Origin: Pseudoxanthomonas sp. X-1
Lineage (GTDB): Bacteria; Pseudomonadota; Gammaproteobacteria; Xanthomonadales; Xanthomonadaceae
Assembly: GCF_020042665.1 (NCBI RefSeq)
Contig: NZ_CP083376.1
Span: forward strand, 2,454,001-2,518,000
Direction of reading: 5' to 3'
Length of the DNA: 64,000 bases
The position numbers were made by a program, and so were the translations under genes. Positions 9,525 through 18,454 of this stretch are shown here, one piece after another. The first letter of the stretch is position 1, and each line of letters opens with the position of its first letter. Below the pieces are notes generated by a model. It was not told the origin of the DNA. It did no database searches and saw only the letters and a program-made list of their open reading frames with translations.

Positions 9525-9586
9525 GACGGTTCGTGCGCCTTCTTGCCGCTGCAGACGCGGCGCCACCTGCCGCCCACGCCCCGCAG

Positions 9587-10801
9587 TCAGTAGGGCAACA
9601 CCGTCACCGGCGTCCCCGCCGCGTAGTGCCGCTCGCCCGCCTCCAGCACGATCAGCGCATCGCTGTCCGCCGCGCCACGCAGCTGGTGCGAGGCGTCGGC
9701 CGGGTTCGGCTCGACCAGCAGCACGCCGGTCTCGCTGCTGCGCAACCGGCCGCGCAGGAACTCCAGCCGATCGTGCGTCTTGCGCCAGTCGCTGGACAGG
9801 CAGGCGGTGAAACGCGGGCGCGGCTCCGCCCTGCCCTGCACCGCATCGATCAGCGGCCGCCCCAGCGCCAGGAAGGTCGCCAGCACCGACACCGGATTGC
9901 CCGGCAGGCCGAGCATCAAGGCCCGCTCCAGCGCGCCGAACAGCACCGGCATGCCAGGCTTGATCCGCACCTTCCAGAAATGCACCTGCCCGTGCGCCTG
10001 CAGCAGCCCGGGCAGCAGATCGCGCTCGCCGGCCGAGACGCCGCCGGCGGTGATCACCAGGTCGAAGGCGCTGGCCGCATCGCGCAGCGCAGTCTCCACG
10101 CGCTGCGGATCGTCGGGCAGGCGCGGCCAGGCCACCGGCTCCAGGCCGAGCTGGCGCAGCAGGCCCATGAGCAGGTCGCGGTTGCTGTCGTAGATCTGTC
10201 CCGGCGCCAGCGGCATGCCCGGCTCGACCAGTTCATCGCCGGTGGAGAACACGGCCACGGTCGGCTTCGGGAACACCGCCAGGTCGGCATGGCCAAGCGC
10301 GGCGGCCAGCGACACGCGCGCCGGGGTCAGCACCTGACCTGCATCCAGCACCTGCGCGCCGGCCTGCACGTCCTCGCCCGCGCGACGGATGTCGTGGCCC
10401 GCCTGGAGGCCCGCGGGCACCGTGACGCGCGCGCCATCGACCTGGGCCCGCTCCTTCATGACCACCGCATCGGCGCCGCCGGGCAGCGGCGCGCCGGTGG
10501 TGATGCGCGCGCACTGGCCGGGCTGCAGCACCAGGCCGGCGTCCGGCCCGGCGAACTGCTCACCAGCCAGCGTCAGCGTCGTCGGCGCCTCGGGCGAAAG
10601 GTCGGCGCTGCGCACCGCGAAGCCGTCCATGCGGCTGTTGTCGAACGGCGGCAACGGCAACTCCGCGCTCACCGCCTGCGCCAGCACGCGGCCATCGACG
10701 CGCTGGATCGCCAGCCGCTGCGGCGGCGCGCGATGCCGCACCCCGATCCGCGCGACGATCTCCAGCGCCTCCAGGTAGTCGATGCGCGTGGGGAAGTCCA
10801 T
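9587..10801 (-). CDS. moeA: Molybdopterin molybdotransferase
   Basis: Inserts molybdate into adenylylated molybdopterin in the last step of Mo-cofactor synthesis. 404 aa, the usual MoeA length. The signature DNSRMDGFAVRS lies at about 53-64. Later come the MoCF-binding core with VAVFSTGDELVEPG and LVITAGGVSAGERD, then LMLGLPGNPVSVLATF, and a C-terminal beta-barrel domain. It starts 3 bp after der ends on the same strand, so it is likely translated from the der transcript. moeB follows after a repeat-containing gap. Confidence 0.95.
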   Translation of the reverse strand: MDFPTRIDYLEALEIVARIGVRHRAPPQRLAIQRVDGRVLAQAVSAELPLPPFDNSRMDGFAVRSADLSPEAPTTLTLAGEQFAGPDAGLVLQPGQCARITTGAPLPGGADAVVMKERAQVDGARVTVPAGLQAGHDIRRAGEDVQAGAQVLDAGQVLTPARVSLAAALGHADLAVFPKPTVAVFSTGDELVEPGMPLAPGQIYDSNRDLLMGLLRQLGLEPVAWPRLPDDPQRVETALRDAASAFDLVITAGGVSAGERDLLPGLLQAHGQVHFWKVRIKPGMPVLFGALERALMLGLPGNPVSVLATFLALGRPLIDAVQGRAEPRPRFTACLSSDWRKTHDRLEFLRGRLRSSETGVLLVEPNPADASHQLRGAADSDALIVLEAGERHYAAGTPVTVLPY

Positions 10802-10804
10802 CGC

Positions 10805-12205
10805 TTACTTGCCACGCTTGACGTGGCGGATCAGGCGCTTCTTCTTGGCGATCTGGCGCTCGGTCAGCACGTTCTTCTTGCCTTCGTACGGATTGGCGCC
10901 CTCGCGGAACAGGAACCGCACCGGCGTCCCCACCAGCTTGAAGCGCTTGCGGAAGAAGTTCTCCAGGTAGCGCTTGTAGGACTCCGGCAGCACCTTCAGG
11001 CGCGTGCCGTGGACGATGAACGTCGGCGGATTCTCGCCACCTGGATGCACGTAGCGCAGCTTGGAGACATGGCCGCGGATGCTCGGCGGCGGGTTGGATT
11101 CGTAGGCGATCTCCAGCGCGGTGTTGACCTCGCTGGTGCTGAAGGTCTTGGTCGCCGAGGCATGCGCGCGGTGGATGGCGCGGAACAGTTCGCGCAGGCC
11201 AGAGCCGTGCTTGGCCGAGATGCGCACCGCCTCGGCCCATTCGACGAAGCCCAGCTTGCGCGAGAGCAGCTGCTCGGCCTGCTGGCGCTGGTAGTCGGTC
11301 AGGCCGTCCCATTTGTTGACCGCCACCACCAGCGCGCGGCCGGCATCGAGGATCGCGCCCAGCACGCTGGCGTCCTGGTCGGTCACGCCTTCGCTGGCGT
11401 CCAGCAGCAGCACCGCGACCTGGCACTGTTCGATGGCCTGCAGCGTCTTGACGATGGAGAACTTCTCCACCACCTCGTCCACGCGGCCCTTGCGGCGCAG
11501 GCCGGCGGTGTCGACAAGCCGGTACAGGCGGCCTTCGCGCTCCAGGTCCACCGCGATGGAGTCGCGCGTGGTGCCAGGCACCTCCGAGGCGATCATCCGC
11601 TCCTCGCCCAGCAGGCGGTTGACCAGCGTGGACTTGCCGACGTTGGGCCGGCCGACGAAGGCGATGCGCATGCGCCGGGGGTCTTCGTCCAGCAGTTCGC
11701 CCGCGCCCTCGGCCGGGACGCGTTCGAGCACTTCCTCGACCAGTTCGTCCACGCCCTGGCGATGCGCGGCCGACAGGGTCAGCACATCGGCGAAGCCGTA
11801 GCGGGCGAAGTCGGCGCGGGCCGCCTCTTCGTCCACGCCGTCGATCTTGTTGAGCACCAGCAGGGTCGGCCGCGCGGTCTTGCGCAGCCAGGCCAGGATC
11901 TCGTCATCCAGCGCCGATGCGCCCTCGCGCGCATCGACGATGAACAGCACCAGGTCGGCCTCGGCCGCGGCGGCGCGCGACTGCCGCGCGGTGGCGCCGG
12001 CCAGGCCCTCCTCGTCGCCGGCGATGCCGCCGGTGTCGACCAGCACGAACGGGGTCTCCGGCTGCAGCCGGCACACACCGTAGTTGCGGTCGCGGGTCAC
12101 GCCGGGCTGGTCGTGCACCAGCGCGTCGCGGGTGCGCGTGAGCGCATTGAACAGCGTGGACTTGCCCACGTTGGGGCGGCCCACCAGGGCGACGAGAGGC
12201 AGCAT
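10805..12205 (-). CDS. der: Ribosome-assembly GTPase Der (EngA)
   Basis: An essential GTPase with two tandem G domains that acts in 50S subunit maturation. 466 aa. G1 motifs GRPNVGKST occur at about residues 9-17 and again near 181. DTGG and DTAG G3 motifs and the NKID/NKWD G4 motifs are visible. The C-terminal KH-like domain ends in a basic tail. bamB lies just upstream, as in many gammaproteobacteria, but a strong terminator at 12314-12350 separates them. der and moeA probably have their own promoter in the 163-bp gap or depend on read-through. Confidence 0.97.
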   Translation of the reverse strand: MLPLVALVGRPNVGKSTLFNALTRTRDALVHDQPGVTRDRNYGVCRLQPETPFVLVDTGGIAGDEEGLAGATARQSRAAAAEADLVLFIVDAREGASALDDEILAWLRKTARPTLLVLNKIDGVDEEAARADFARYGFADVLTLSAAHRQGVDELVEEVLERVPAEGAGELLDEDPRRMRIAFVGRPNVGKSTLVNRLLGEERMIASEVPGTTRDSIAVDLEREGRLYRLVDTAGLRRKGRVDEVVEKFSIVKTLQAIEQCQVAVLLLDASEGVTDQDASVLGAILDAGRALVVAVNKWDGLTDYQRQQAEQLLSRKLGFVEWAEAVRISAKHGSGLRELFRAIHRAHASATKTFSTSEVNTALEIAYESNPPPSIRGHVSKLRYVHPGGENPPTFIVHGTRLKVLPESYKRYLENFFRKRFKLVGTPVRFLFREGANPYEGKKNVLTERQIAKKKRLIRHVKRGK

Positions 12206-12313
12206 TGGAAACCAGACCTGGAAGGCGAAGAACGAGCGGGGCCGGTGCCGGCGGCCCGCCGCGCGGACCCGGCGGCGCGGCCATGGACACGCGGCGAAGG
12301 CGGCACAGGATAC

Positions 12314-12350
12314 GAAAACGGGGAGCCGGACGCATGTTCCGGCTCCCCGT
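12314..12350 (-). terminator. Intrinsic terminator after bamB
   Basis: A perfect 13-bp stem (ACGGGGAGCCGGA, 12318-12330, with its complement 12338-12350) and a 7-base loop. On the minus strand it is followed by TTTTCG. It lies 19 bp past the bamB stop and should end the ndk-to-bamB transcript. Confidence 0.85.
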
Positions 12351-12368
12351 GGGTCTTGCGTGGAAGGC

Positions 12369-13556
12369 TTACTTGATGCGGAACGCGGTCAGCTTGCCGT
12401 CGACGTTCTGGACCAGCAGCACGCCATCGGCGACCACCGGGGTGGCGCGGATCGGGTCGCCGCCGGCGCGTTCGCGCGCGGCCAGCTCGCCGTTGTCCAG
12501 GCGCAGCCAGTGCACGTAGCCGTCGTAGTCGCCGACCACCGCGTAGTCGCCCTGCACCGCCGGCGCGGTCAGCGCGCGGCGCAGCAGCTTCTGGTTGGAC
12601 CACAGCGAACCGCCGCTGGTCTTGTCCAGCGCCCAGACCACGCCGCCCTTGTCCGAAAGCACGACGCTGGACGGGGCCAGGCCCAGGCCGGCGACGCCGC
12701 CCTTGTCGCGGCTCCACATCGGGCGCCCGCTCGGGCCGTCGATGGCCAGGGTCGCGTTCTTGTAGCTGGAGGCGAACAGCGTGGTGCCGTCGATCACCGG
12801 CGGCCCGTCCACGTCGGCCATACGGTCCAGCTCGGTGCGGCCCTCGGGCTGGCCCACGGTCTGATCCCACAGCGCATGGCCGTCATTGAGCGCCAGCGCG
12901 GTCATGGTGCCGTCGTCGTTGCCCACGAACACCAGGCCCGGGCCCAGCGTGACCGGGCCATTGCCGCGCACGGTCAGCGGGGGCTGCTCGCGGTTCCAGA
13001 ACCAGCGGCGCACGCCGTCGGTCACCTGGAAGCACAGCACCTGGCCGTCGTTGGCGTGCACCAGCACGTTGCCCTGGCCGATGGTCGGCGGGGCGATGAT
13101 CTCGTTGCTGGCCTTGGCGGTCCACTTCTCTTCGCCCGTGGCCGGGTCCAGCGCGAAGAGCTTGCCCGACAGCGTGCCGATCACGACGAGCCCATCGCCG
13201 GCGCCGACGGCCGAGACGCGCTCGTCCTTCATCTTGTGGTGCCACAGTTCCTTGCCGGTCTGAAGGTCCAGCGCCTTGACCCCACCCTCGATCGCCGCGG
13301 CGTAAACGTGGCCGTCGGCCACGGCCGGGCCCTGACGGACGCCGAGCAGCTTCTCGCCCTTGCCCACGCTGGCGGACCAGAGCTTGTCGACCTTGATGCT
13401 GGGCTCGAACTTCTCCAGCTTGACCGGCTCGGTGGCGGCCTTCTCGGCGGCCTTCTTGTCGTCGGTGAACCACCCCTTGACCGTGCTGCACCCGGCCAGG
13501 ACCGACGCCAGCGCGACCACGACGGCCACGCGCTTCATGTTCACAACCACTTTCAT
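12369..13556 (-). CDS. bamB: Outer membrane protein assembly lipoprotein BamB
   Basis: Beta-propeller lipoprotein of the BAM complex that inserts beta-barrel proteins into the outer membrane. 395 aa from 13556. The signal sequence ends in the lipobox LAGC (lipidated Cys23). Repeated PQQ-like blades such as [15 protein letters not shown] and [17 protein letters not shown] fill the mature part. The ATG at 13556 overlaps the yfgM stop by one base (TGATG) and has GGAG upstream. A second ATG at 13538 (MKRVAVVV) would also give a complete signal peptide. Order yfgM-bamB is conserved in gammaproteobacteria. Confidence 0.95.
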   Translation of the reverse strand: MKVVVNMKRVAVVVALASVLAGCSTVKGWFTDDKKAAEKAATEPVKLEKFEPSIKVDKLWSASVGKGEKLLGVRQGPAVADGHVYAAAIEGGVKALDLQTGKELWHHKMKDERVSAVGAGDGLVVIGTLSGKLFALDPATGEEKWTAKASNEIIAPPTIGQGNVLVHANDGQVLCFQVTDGVRRWFWNREQPPLTVRGNGPVTLGPGLVFVGNDDGTMTALALNDGHALWDQTVGQPEGRTELDRMADVDGPPVIDGTTLFASSYKNATLAIDGPSGRPMWSRDKGGVAGLGLAPSSVVLSDKGGVVWALDKTSGGSLWSNQKLLRRALTAPAVQGDYAVVGDYDGYVHWLRLDNGELAARERAGGDPIRATPVVADGVLLVQNVDGKLTAFRIK

Positions 13557-14197
13557 CAGATCGACTCCGCGGACCCGGGCAGCGTGCCGCCGGCGTTGGT
13601 GAGCTTGATTTCAACCATCTGGCGCTGCGGCGAGGCCACATCCAGGCTGGTCAGCGCCTTGAGATAGGTGTCCCGGGCCTGGTCGCGCTTGCCCGCCAGG
13701 ACCAGCGCATCCCCGCGCGCTTCCAGCGCCGAGGCGCTGTCGTAGGGGGCCAGCAGCTTGATCGCCTCGTCCTGCTTGCCGGTGGCATTGAGCAGGCGCG
13801 CGGCATGCAGGTCGGCGTAGGGCTTGACCGGCGAATCGGCCTTGACCGCCTTCAGCGTGGCCAGGGCGGCGTCGTTCTGCTTGGCCTTGACCTGGGCCTG
13901 GGCCAGCTGCAGCAGCGCCAGCTGCGTGTAGATCGCATCGCCGTCGCGCTTCTGCAGCGCGGCCACCTTGTCCTGCGCGGCCTTCAGATCGGCGCCGCCG
14001 ATCGCCTTGACCGCGTCGGTGTAGCTGGCATACCCGGCCTGCGACTGCTGGGCGCGGTGCTGGCCATACCACTTCCATCCAAAGATCAGCGCCAGTCCCA
14101 GCGCGATGCCGCCAATAATCCCGGCGCCGTTGTTCTTCAGCCAGTTGCGGACGCGCTCACTCTGCTCGTGCTCGTCCAGCAGGTCATCGATTGCCAT
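13556..14197 (-). CDS. yfgM: YfgM-family TPR membrane protein (periplasmic chaperone-network ancillary)
   Basis: 213 aa from MAIDDLLDEHEQ at 14197. A short cytosolic N-terminus precedes one membrane span (GAGIIGGIALGLALIFGWKW, about 25-44). A periplasmic TPR-like helical region follows (TPR_21). E. coli YfgM associates with SecYEG and PpiD; the same role is inferred here. The gene is stop/start coupled to bamB. An upstream extension to 14230 adds only MTPRNGGARVR and is unlikely. Confidence 0.9.
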   Translation of the reverse strand: MAIDDLLDEHEQSERVRNWLKNNGAGIIGGIALGLALIFGWKWYGQHRAQQSQAGYASYTDAVKAIGGADLKAAQDKVAALQKRDGDAIYTQLALLQLAQAQVKAKQNDAALATLKAVKADSPVKPYADLHAARLLNATGKQDEAIKLLAPYDSASALEARGDALVLAGKRDQARDTYLKALTSLDVASPQRQMVEIKLTNAGGTLPGSAESI

Positions 14198-14258
14198 GCG
14201 TACTCTCGCCCCGCCATTGCGCGGGGTCATCTAATTGCGACAGGTGGACCCTCGCGGG

Positions 14259-15128
14259 TCAGTCCTGAACCGGCGCGAGTGATCCGTCGGAGGATACCGC
14301 AAAGCGTGCCACGTTGGCCCGCTGGAACGGCGCGAGGTCCACCGTACTCCCGCCTTGCTGAACCTGAACCGCGTTCGCATTGCCCAGTTTGATCCGGGCC
14401 ACTTGCCCGGCCTGGAAGCTGCGCGTCTGGCCGGCCTTGAGCAGGCCGCGCTCCAGGCTCTGGCCATCGGGACCCTGCACGTCCACCCAGCTGTCGCCGC
14501 TGAAGGTCAGGGTCAGCGCGGCGCCGGCCGGTGGGGTCTCGCGGGTCAGGCGCGGGGCCATCGACGCGGTGATCGGCGCGCTGTCCGGTTCGGCCTGCGG
14601 CGCGGGCGCCGGGGTCGAGGCGGGCGCGGCGAGCGGAGCCTCGGAGGCGGCGATCGGCGCGGCGGCCTTGGGCATCTCGTCCAGCGAAGCGGTCTTCAGC
14701 GCGGGCTTGCCGGCATTGTTGGAGACCACCAGCCAGACCGGCACGGCGAAGAAGCACACCGTGATCACCACGTACACCGCGCGGCGCGCGGTGGATTCCA
14801 GCACGCGCTGGTAGCGCGGGGTATGGGTGCGGCTGACCAGTTCCACCGGGCGCACGGCCTGCAGCAGGGACTGGTCCAGATAGGCGCCGATGTCCACGCC
14901 CAGCGCGCGGGCGTAGCTGCGCACGTGGCCACGGACGAAGACCGGCGCGCCCAGCTGCTCCCATTGGCCGGATTCGAGGATTTCGACCACCCGGGCCGGC
15001 ACCTTGAGCCGGGTGCCCGCCTGGGCGACGGTCATGCCCTGCTGCTCGCGCGCCTGGCGCAGCAGCGCGGCGATCTGCGCCTGCTGCCCCTCACCGGATG
15101 CGGATTGGGTCGTGTTGCGATCCATCAT
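14259..15128 (-). CDS. rodZ: RodZ-like helix-turn-helix membrane protein
   Basis: 289 aa. Residues about 18-85 are a Cro/CI-type HTH_25 domain (LLRQAREQQGMTVAQAGTRL). A single membrane span follows near 116-135 (VYVVITVCFFAVPVWLVV). An Ala/Pro-rich linker leads to a C-terminal DUF4115 beta domain (LTLTFSGDSWVDVQGPDGQ). RodZ links MreB filaments to the elongasome and sets rod shape. pilF lies just upstream and yfgM just downstream. In E. coli ispG and hisS lie between rodZ and yfgM; here they are absent from this spot. Confidence 0.9.
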   Translation of the reverse strand: MMDRNTTQSASGEGQQAQIAALLRQAREQQGMTVAQAGTRLKVPARVVEILESGQWEQLGAPVFVRGHVRSYARALGVDIGAYLDQSLLQAVRPVELVSRTHTPRYQRVLESTARRAVYVVITVCFFAVPVWLVVSNNAGKPALKTASLDEMPKAAAPIAASEAPLAAPASTPAPAPQAEPDSAPITASMAPRLTRETPPAGAALTLTFSGDSWVDVQGPDGQSLERGLLKAGQTRSFQAGQVARIKLGNANAVQVQQGGSTVDLAPFQRANVARFAVSSDGSLAPVQD

Positions 15129-15137
15129 GGTCCTGCA

Positions 15138-15944
15138 CTATCCCCGGGGACTTGCCGCAGCGGCTTGTGGGAACTCCGCCCGCAGACGCTGTCGATATCT
15201 CTCGGCGGCAGCCTTGTCGCCAAGCCTGTTCTCAATGTCGGCCGCAAGTTGTAACACGCTTGCGTCGACCGGTGCAGCCGCGATGCGCCGCTCGATGAAG
15301 GCGCGCGCCTCCATGTCGTGGCCGATCCGGTGCGCGTTGCGCGCCATCGACAGCAGCGCATAGGCATTGTTCGGGTCCAGCGCCAGGGCCTTGCGCAGGT
15401 CGCGCTCGACCCGCTCGTACTGGCCGGTCTGCAGCGCGCAGCCGCCGGCGTTGGCCAGCGCGGCGGCCGGGGTCGGGTAGCCCGGCGTGGCGATGGCGCG
15501 GTCGAACCACACCAGCGCCTCGGCCGGATAGCCGTTGGCGCACAGCCAAGCGCCGTAGTTGTTCATCATGCCGCCGTCCTGCGGCGCCAGCTCGGCCGCC
15601 TGGCGGTAGTGTTCGCCGGCGCCCTTGGTGTCGCCACGCGCGCCGTCGACGATGGCCAGCAGGGTGTGGGCGGCGGCCGACTTCGGATTGGCGCGCAGGA
15701 CCTTGCTGGCCTCGCGCTCGGCGGTCTCCAGGTCGCCCACGCGCAGGCGCTGCTCGGCCATGCCCAGCGACTCGCTCTCCTCGATCCGCTTGCGCGTGGC
15801 CTTGTCGTCGCTGACGCGGTACTCGCTGGCGGGCGTTTCGACGGGCTTGACCCCGCCCTTGGGCCGTACGAAGGTCAGCCGTGAGCAGCCGGTCGCCGCC
15901 ACCGCCAAGATCAGCCCGGCGAGCAGGACCTTATGCGGCCGCAT
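15138..15944 (-). CDS. pilF: Type IV pilus biogenesis/stability lipoprotein PilF (PilW)
   Basis: 268 aa from [10 protein letters not shown] at 15944. The signal peptide ends in the lipobox ATGC (Cys20), and the mature part is a run of TPR repeats (for example [20 protein letters not shown]). PilF-type lipoproteins help the PilQ secretin assemble in the outer membrane. The start codon lies inside the 3' end of rlmN (14-bp overlap), a common arrangement. Upstream in-frame residues to 16052 belong to the rlmN overlap and are not used. No other pilus genes are nearby. Confidence 0.9.
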   Translation of the reverse strand: MRPHKVLLAGLILAVAATGCSRLTFVRPKGGVKPVETPASEYRVSDDKATRKRIEESESLGMAEQRLRVGDLETAEREASKVLRANPKSAAAHTLLAIVDGARGDTKGAGEHYRQAAELAPQDGGMMNNYGAWLCANGYPAEALVWFDRAIATPGYPTPAAALANAGGCALQTGQYERVERDLRKALALDPNNAYALLSMARNAHRIGHDMEARAFIERRIAAAPVDASVLQLAADIENRLGDKAAAERYRQRLRAEFPQAAAASPRG

Positions 15945-17142
15945 CGCCCAGCCCCTGCTCGCGCAGCTGGCGGTTGAACTCGGCCTGGCGCCGGGTGCGG
16001 TCCATGACCTGGCCCTTGAGCTGGCCGCAGGCCGCGTCGATGTCGTCGCCACGGGTGCGGCGCACCATCGTCAGCACCTGCGCATCGAGCAGGATCTTCT
16101 GGAAGGCGCGGATCTGCGCGTCCTCCGAGCGCTCGTAGCGGGTACCCGGGAAGGGATTGAACGGGATCAGGTTGACCTTGCCGGCCTCGCGCGACTGCAT
16201 CTGGTTGCCGAACTGGCGCATCAGCCGCGCCAGCGAGCGGGCGTGCTCGGGCTGGTCGTTGACGCCCTTCATCAGCGTGTACTCGAACGTGATCGAGTCG
16301 CGCTTGGGACTGGCCTTGAGATAGCGCGCGCAGGCGGCCATCAGCTGCTCGACCGGGTACTTCTTGTTGAGCGGCACCAGCTGGCTGCGCAGCTCGTCCT
16401 GCGCCGCATGCAGGGAGACCGCCAGCGACACGTCGCTCTCGGTGGAGAGGCGGTCGATCATCGGCACCATGCCGGCGGTGGACAGCGTCACGCGCTTGCT
16501 GGCCAGGCCGTAGCCCAGGTCGTCGCGCATGATGCTCATGGCGCGCACGACGTTGTCGAAATTGGCCAGCGGCTCGCCCATGCCCATCATCACCACGTTG
16601 GTGAGGCGACGGATCTGCGCCGGCACGTTGCCCAGGTGACGCGCGGCCACCCAGACTTGGCCGATGATCTCGGCCGTGGACAGGTTGCGGTTGAAGCCCT
16701 GGGTGGCGGTCGAGCAGAACTGGCAGTTCAGCGCGCAGCCGACCTGCGAGGACACGCACAGCGTGCCGCGGGTCTTGTCCGGGATGTAGACGGTCTCGAT
16801 GGCGTTCTTGCCATCGGCGCCCATCGACAGCAGCCACTTGTGCGTGCCGTCGGCGGAGGGCTTGTCGAACACCACGTTCGGCACGACCACTTCGGCGTGC
16901 TGCTGCAGCTTGGCGCGCAGCGACTTGCCCAGGTCGGTCATGCCGTCGAAGTCGGTGACGTAGCGATGGTGGATCCACTTCATCACCTGGTGGGCGCGGT
17001 AGCGCTTCTCGCCGAGGGTCTCCTCGAAGAAGCGCTCCAGCCCCGCCCGGTCCAGGTCGAGCAGATTCTGCTTGCGCGACGGCGCACCGGCGAGCGGCTC
17101 GCCGGTGGTGGTCACGCTGGGAATCGGCGCGATCTGGCTCAT
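15931..17142 (-). CDS. rlmN: Dual-specificity rRNA/tRNA methyltransferase RlmN (radical SAM)
   Basis: Methylates C2 of A2503 in 23S rRNA and A37 of some tRNAs. 403 aa. The radical-SAM cluster CX3CX2C is Cys136, Cys140 and Cys143 (CALNCQFC). The GEPL motif is in [13 protein letters not shown]. The C-terminal AACGQLKGQ carries the acceptor Cys typical of RlmN/Cfr. It starts 7 bp after ndk and overlaps pilF. Confidence 0.97.
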   Translation of the reverse strand: MSQIAPIPSVTTTGEPLAGAPSRKQNLLDLDRAGLERFFEETLGEKRYRAHQVMKWIHHRYVTDFDGMTDLGKSLRAKLQQHAEVVVPNVVFDKPSADGTHKWLLSMGADGKNAIETVYIPDKTRGTLCVSSQVGCALNCQFCSTATQGFNRNLSTAEIIGQVWVAARHLGNVPAQIRRLTNVVMMGMGEPLANFDNVVRAMSIMRDDLGYGLASKRVTLSTAGMVPMIDRLSTESDVSLAVSLHAAQDELRSQLVPLNKKYPVEQLMAACARYLKASPKRDSITFEYTLMKGVNDQPEHARSLARLMRQFGNQMQSREAGKVNLIPFNPFPGTRYERSEDAQIRAFQKILLDAQVLTMVRRTRGDDIDAACGQLKGQVMDRTRRQAEFNRQLREQGLGDAAA

Positions 17143-17149
17143 CGAAGGC

Positions 17150-17575
17150 TCAGCGCGAGACCACTTCGGTGGCGGCGAACCAGTACGCCACTTCGATCGC
17201 CGCGTTCTCCAGCGAGTCCGAGCCGTGGGCGGCGTTGGCGTCGATCGAATCGGCGAAGTCGGCGCGGATGGTGCCCGGCGCGGCGTCCTTCGGATTGGTG
17301 GCGCCCAGCAGCTCGCGGTGCGCGGCCACGGCGTTCTCGCCTTCCAGCGCCTGGATCATCACCGGGCCGGAGATCATGAACTCGACCAGCGCGTTGAAGA
17401 ACGGGCGGTCCTTGTGCACGGCGTAGAAGCCCTCGGCCTCGCGGCGCGACAGCTGCTTGTACTTGGCGGCCACGATCTTCAGGCCGGCCTTCTCGAAACG
17501 GGCGTAGATCTCGCCGATGACGTTCTTGGCGACGGCATCGGGCTTGATGATGGACAGGGTGCGCTCCAGCGCCAT
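17150..17575 (-). CDS. ndk: Nucleoside diphosphate kinase
   Basis: Transfers the gamma phosphate of ATP to other NDPs and keeps NTP pools balanced. 141 aa from [15 protein letters not shown] at 17575. The catalytic His117 is in NAAHGSDS, the invariant NDK signature. An in-frame extension to 17761 crosses a terminator hairpin and has no family similarity, so it is rejected. First gene of the ndk-rlmN-pilF-rodZ-yfgM-bamB cluster. Confidence 0.97.
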   Translation of the reverse strand: MALERTLSIIKPDAVAKNVIGEIYARFEKAGLKIVAAKYKQLSRREAEGFYAVHKDRPFFNALVEFMISGPVMIQALEGENAVAAHRELLGATNPKDAAPGTIRADFADSIDANAAHGSDSLENAAIEVAYWFAATEVVSR

Positions 17576-17624
17576 GGGAAGTTCTCCGAAGTTCGGGCCG
17601 GTTGAGGACCCAAGGGTTGCTAAG

Positions 17625-17650
17625 AAAAAACCCGCGTGGAAACGCGGGCT
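17625..17650 (-). terminator. Intrinsic-terminator-like hairpin in the ndk leader
   Basis: On the minus strand CCCGCGT-TTCC-ACGCGGG is followed by TTTTTTC, a textbook terminator, about 50 bases before the ndk start codon. A possible -10 box TAGAAT lies at 17676-17671. No minus-strand gene lies upstream that would need ending, so this may be an attenuator or the end of a tiny leader RNA. Confidence 0.7.
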
Positions 17651-17757
17651 TGAATTTGATTTCTCCAGGGATTCTAACGGATTGCAGCGCCGCGTGCATC
17701 TGCCGGCCGCGCTTTTGGTGCGTTGCAACATGACAGGAGGAAGGGCTCGGCGCAGAC

Positions 17758-17773
17758 TCAAACAAGCGTTTGA
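17758..17773. promoter_or_regulatory. PsrA-type operator upstream of its regulator gene
   Basis: TCAAACAAGCGTTTGA is a perfect palindrome (TCAAAC-N4-GTTTGA). It fits the C/G-AAAC-N2-4-GTTT-G/C box known for Pseudomonas PsrA. It ends 20 bp before the regulator start codon, suggesting autorepression. Confidence 0.7.
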
Positions 17774-17793
17774 TTCAAAGGCGTTCCGTACGC

Positions 17794-18426
17794 ATGGCCA
17801 CCGGCACCCAGTTCTCGACCAAGGACCGCATCCTCGGCGCCGCCGAGGAACTGTTCGCCCTGCACGGCTTCGCCGGCACGTCCCTGCGCCAGGTCACCAC
17901 CCGGGCCGACGTCAACATCGCCGCGGTCAATTACCACTTCGGCTCCAAGGAAAACCTGGTCAACGAGGTGTTCCGCCGGCGGATGGACGTGATGACCGCC
18001 GCGCGCCTGGGCCAGCTGGAAGAGGCCCTCAAGCGCCCCGGCGAGCTCGAGCCGATCCTGGCCGCCTTCGTCGAACCGGCCCTGGCCATGGCCCAGGACG
18101 GCCAGGGCGGTGGCGCCTTCGTGCGTGTGATCGCCCGGGCCTACGCCGAGAAGAACGACAACCTGCGCAAGTTCCTGTCCGATCACTACGGGCACGTGCT
18201 GCGCGAGTTCGCCAAGGCCATCGCCGCCTGCCTGCCCGGCCTGAGCAAGCAGGAGCTGTACTGGCGACTGGATTTCCTCGCCGGCGCCCTGACCTACGCC
18301 ATGGCCGACTTCGGCCTGATCAAGCGTCCCGCCGGTGTCACCGAAGCCACCCATCGTGAGTTGGCCGCCCGGGAACTCATCCGCTTTGCCGAAGCCGGCT
18401 TTCGCGCCGGCAGCGTCGAATCGTAA
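17794..18426 (+). CDS. TetR-family regulator of fatty-acid oxidation (PsrA-like)
   Basis: 210 aa from [14 protein letters not shown] at 17794. The N-terminal TetR HTH is complete ([30 protein letters not shown], given here in two parts: helix 2 about 28-36, recognition helix about 41-49). The C-terminal ligand domain is alpha-helical. Two PsrA-like boxes flank the gene, one before it and one before the next gene. That gene and the one after it encode beta-oxidation enzymes. In Pseudomonas, PsrA senses long-chain fatty acids and represses fadBA; the same circuit is inferred. A 24-base upstream extension from TTG at 17770 overlaps the operator and is rejected. Confidence 0.85.
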   Translation: MATGTQFSTKDRILGAAEELFALHGFAGTSLRQVTTRADVNIAAVNYHFGSKENLVNEVFRRRMDVMTAARLGQLEEALKRPGELEPILAAFVEPALAMAQDGQGGGAFVRVIARAYAEKNDNLRKFLSDHYGHVLREFAKAIAACLPGLSKQELYWRLDFLAGALTYAMADFGLIKRPAGVTEATHRELAARELIRFAEAGFRAGSVES

Positions 18427-18434
18427 TTTCAACC

Positions 18435-18448
18435 AAAACAAAGGTTTG
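18435..18448. promoter_or_regulatory. Second PsrA-type operator, before the fadN-like gene
   Basis: AAAAC-AAAG-GTTTG has the same half-site spacing (4 bp) as the box at 17758-17773, with one off-consensus base. It fills the 28-bp gap between the regulator stop and the fadN-like ATG. It would overlap the ribosome-binding region. Confidence 0.55.
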
Positions 18449-18454
18449 TTGAAT

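Noticed and set aside
9533..12376. Plus-strand open frame of 947 codons over moeA and der
   Set aside because: Antisense shadow; moeA and der on the minus strand carry all family motifs.
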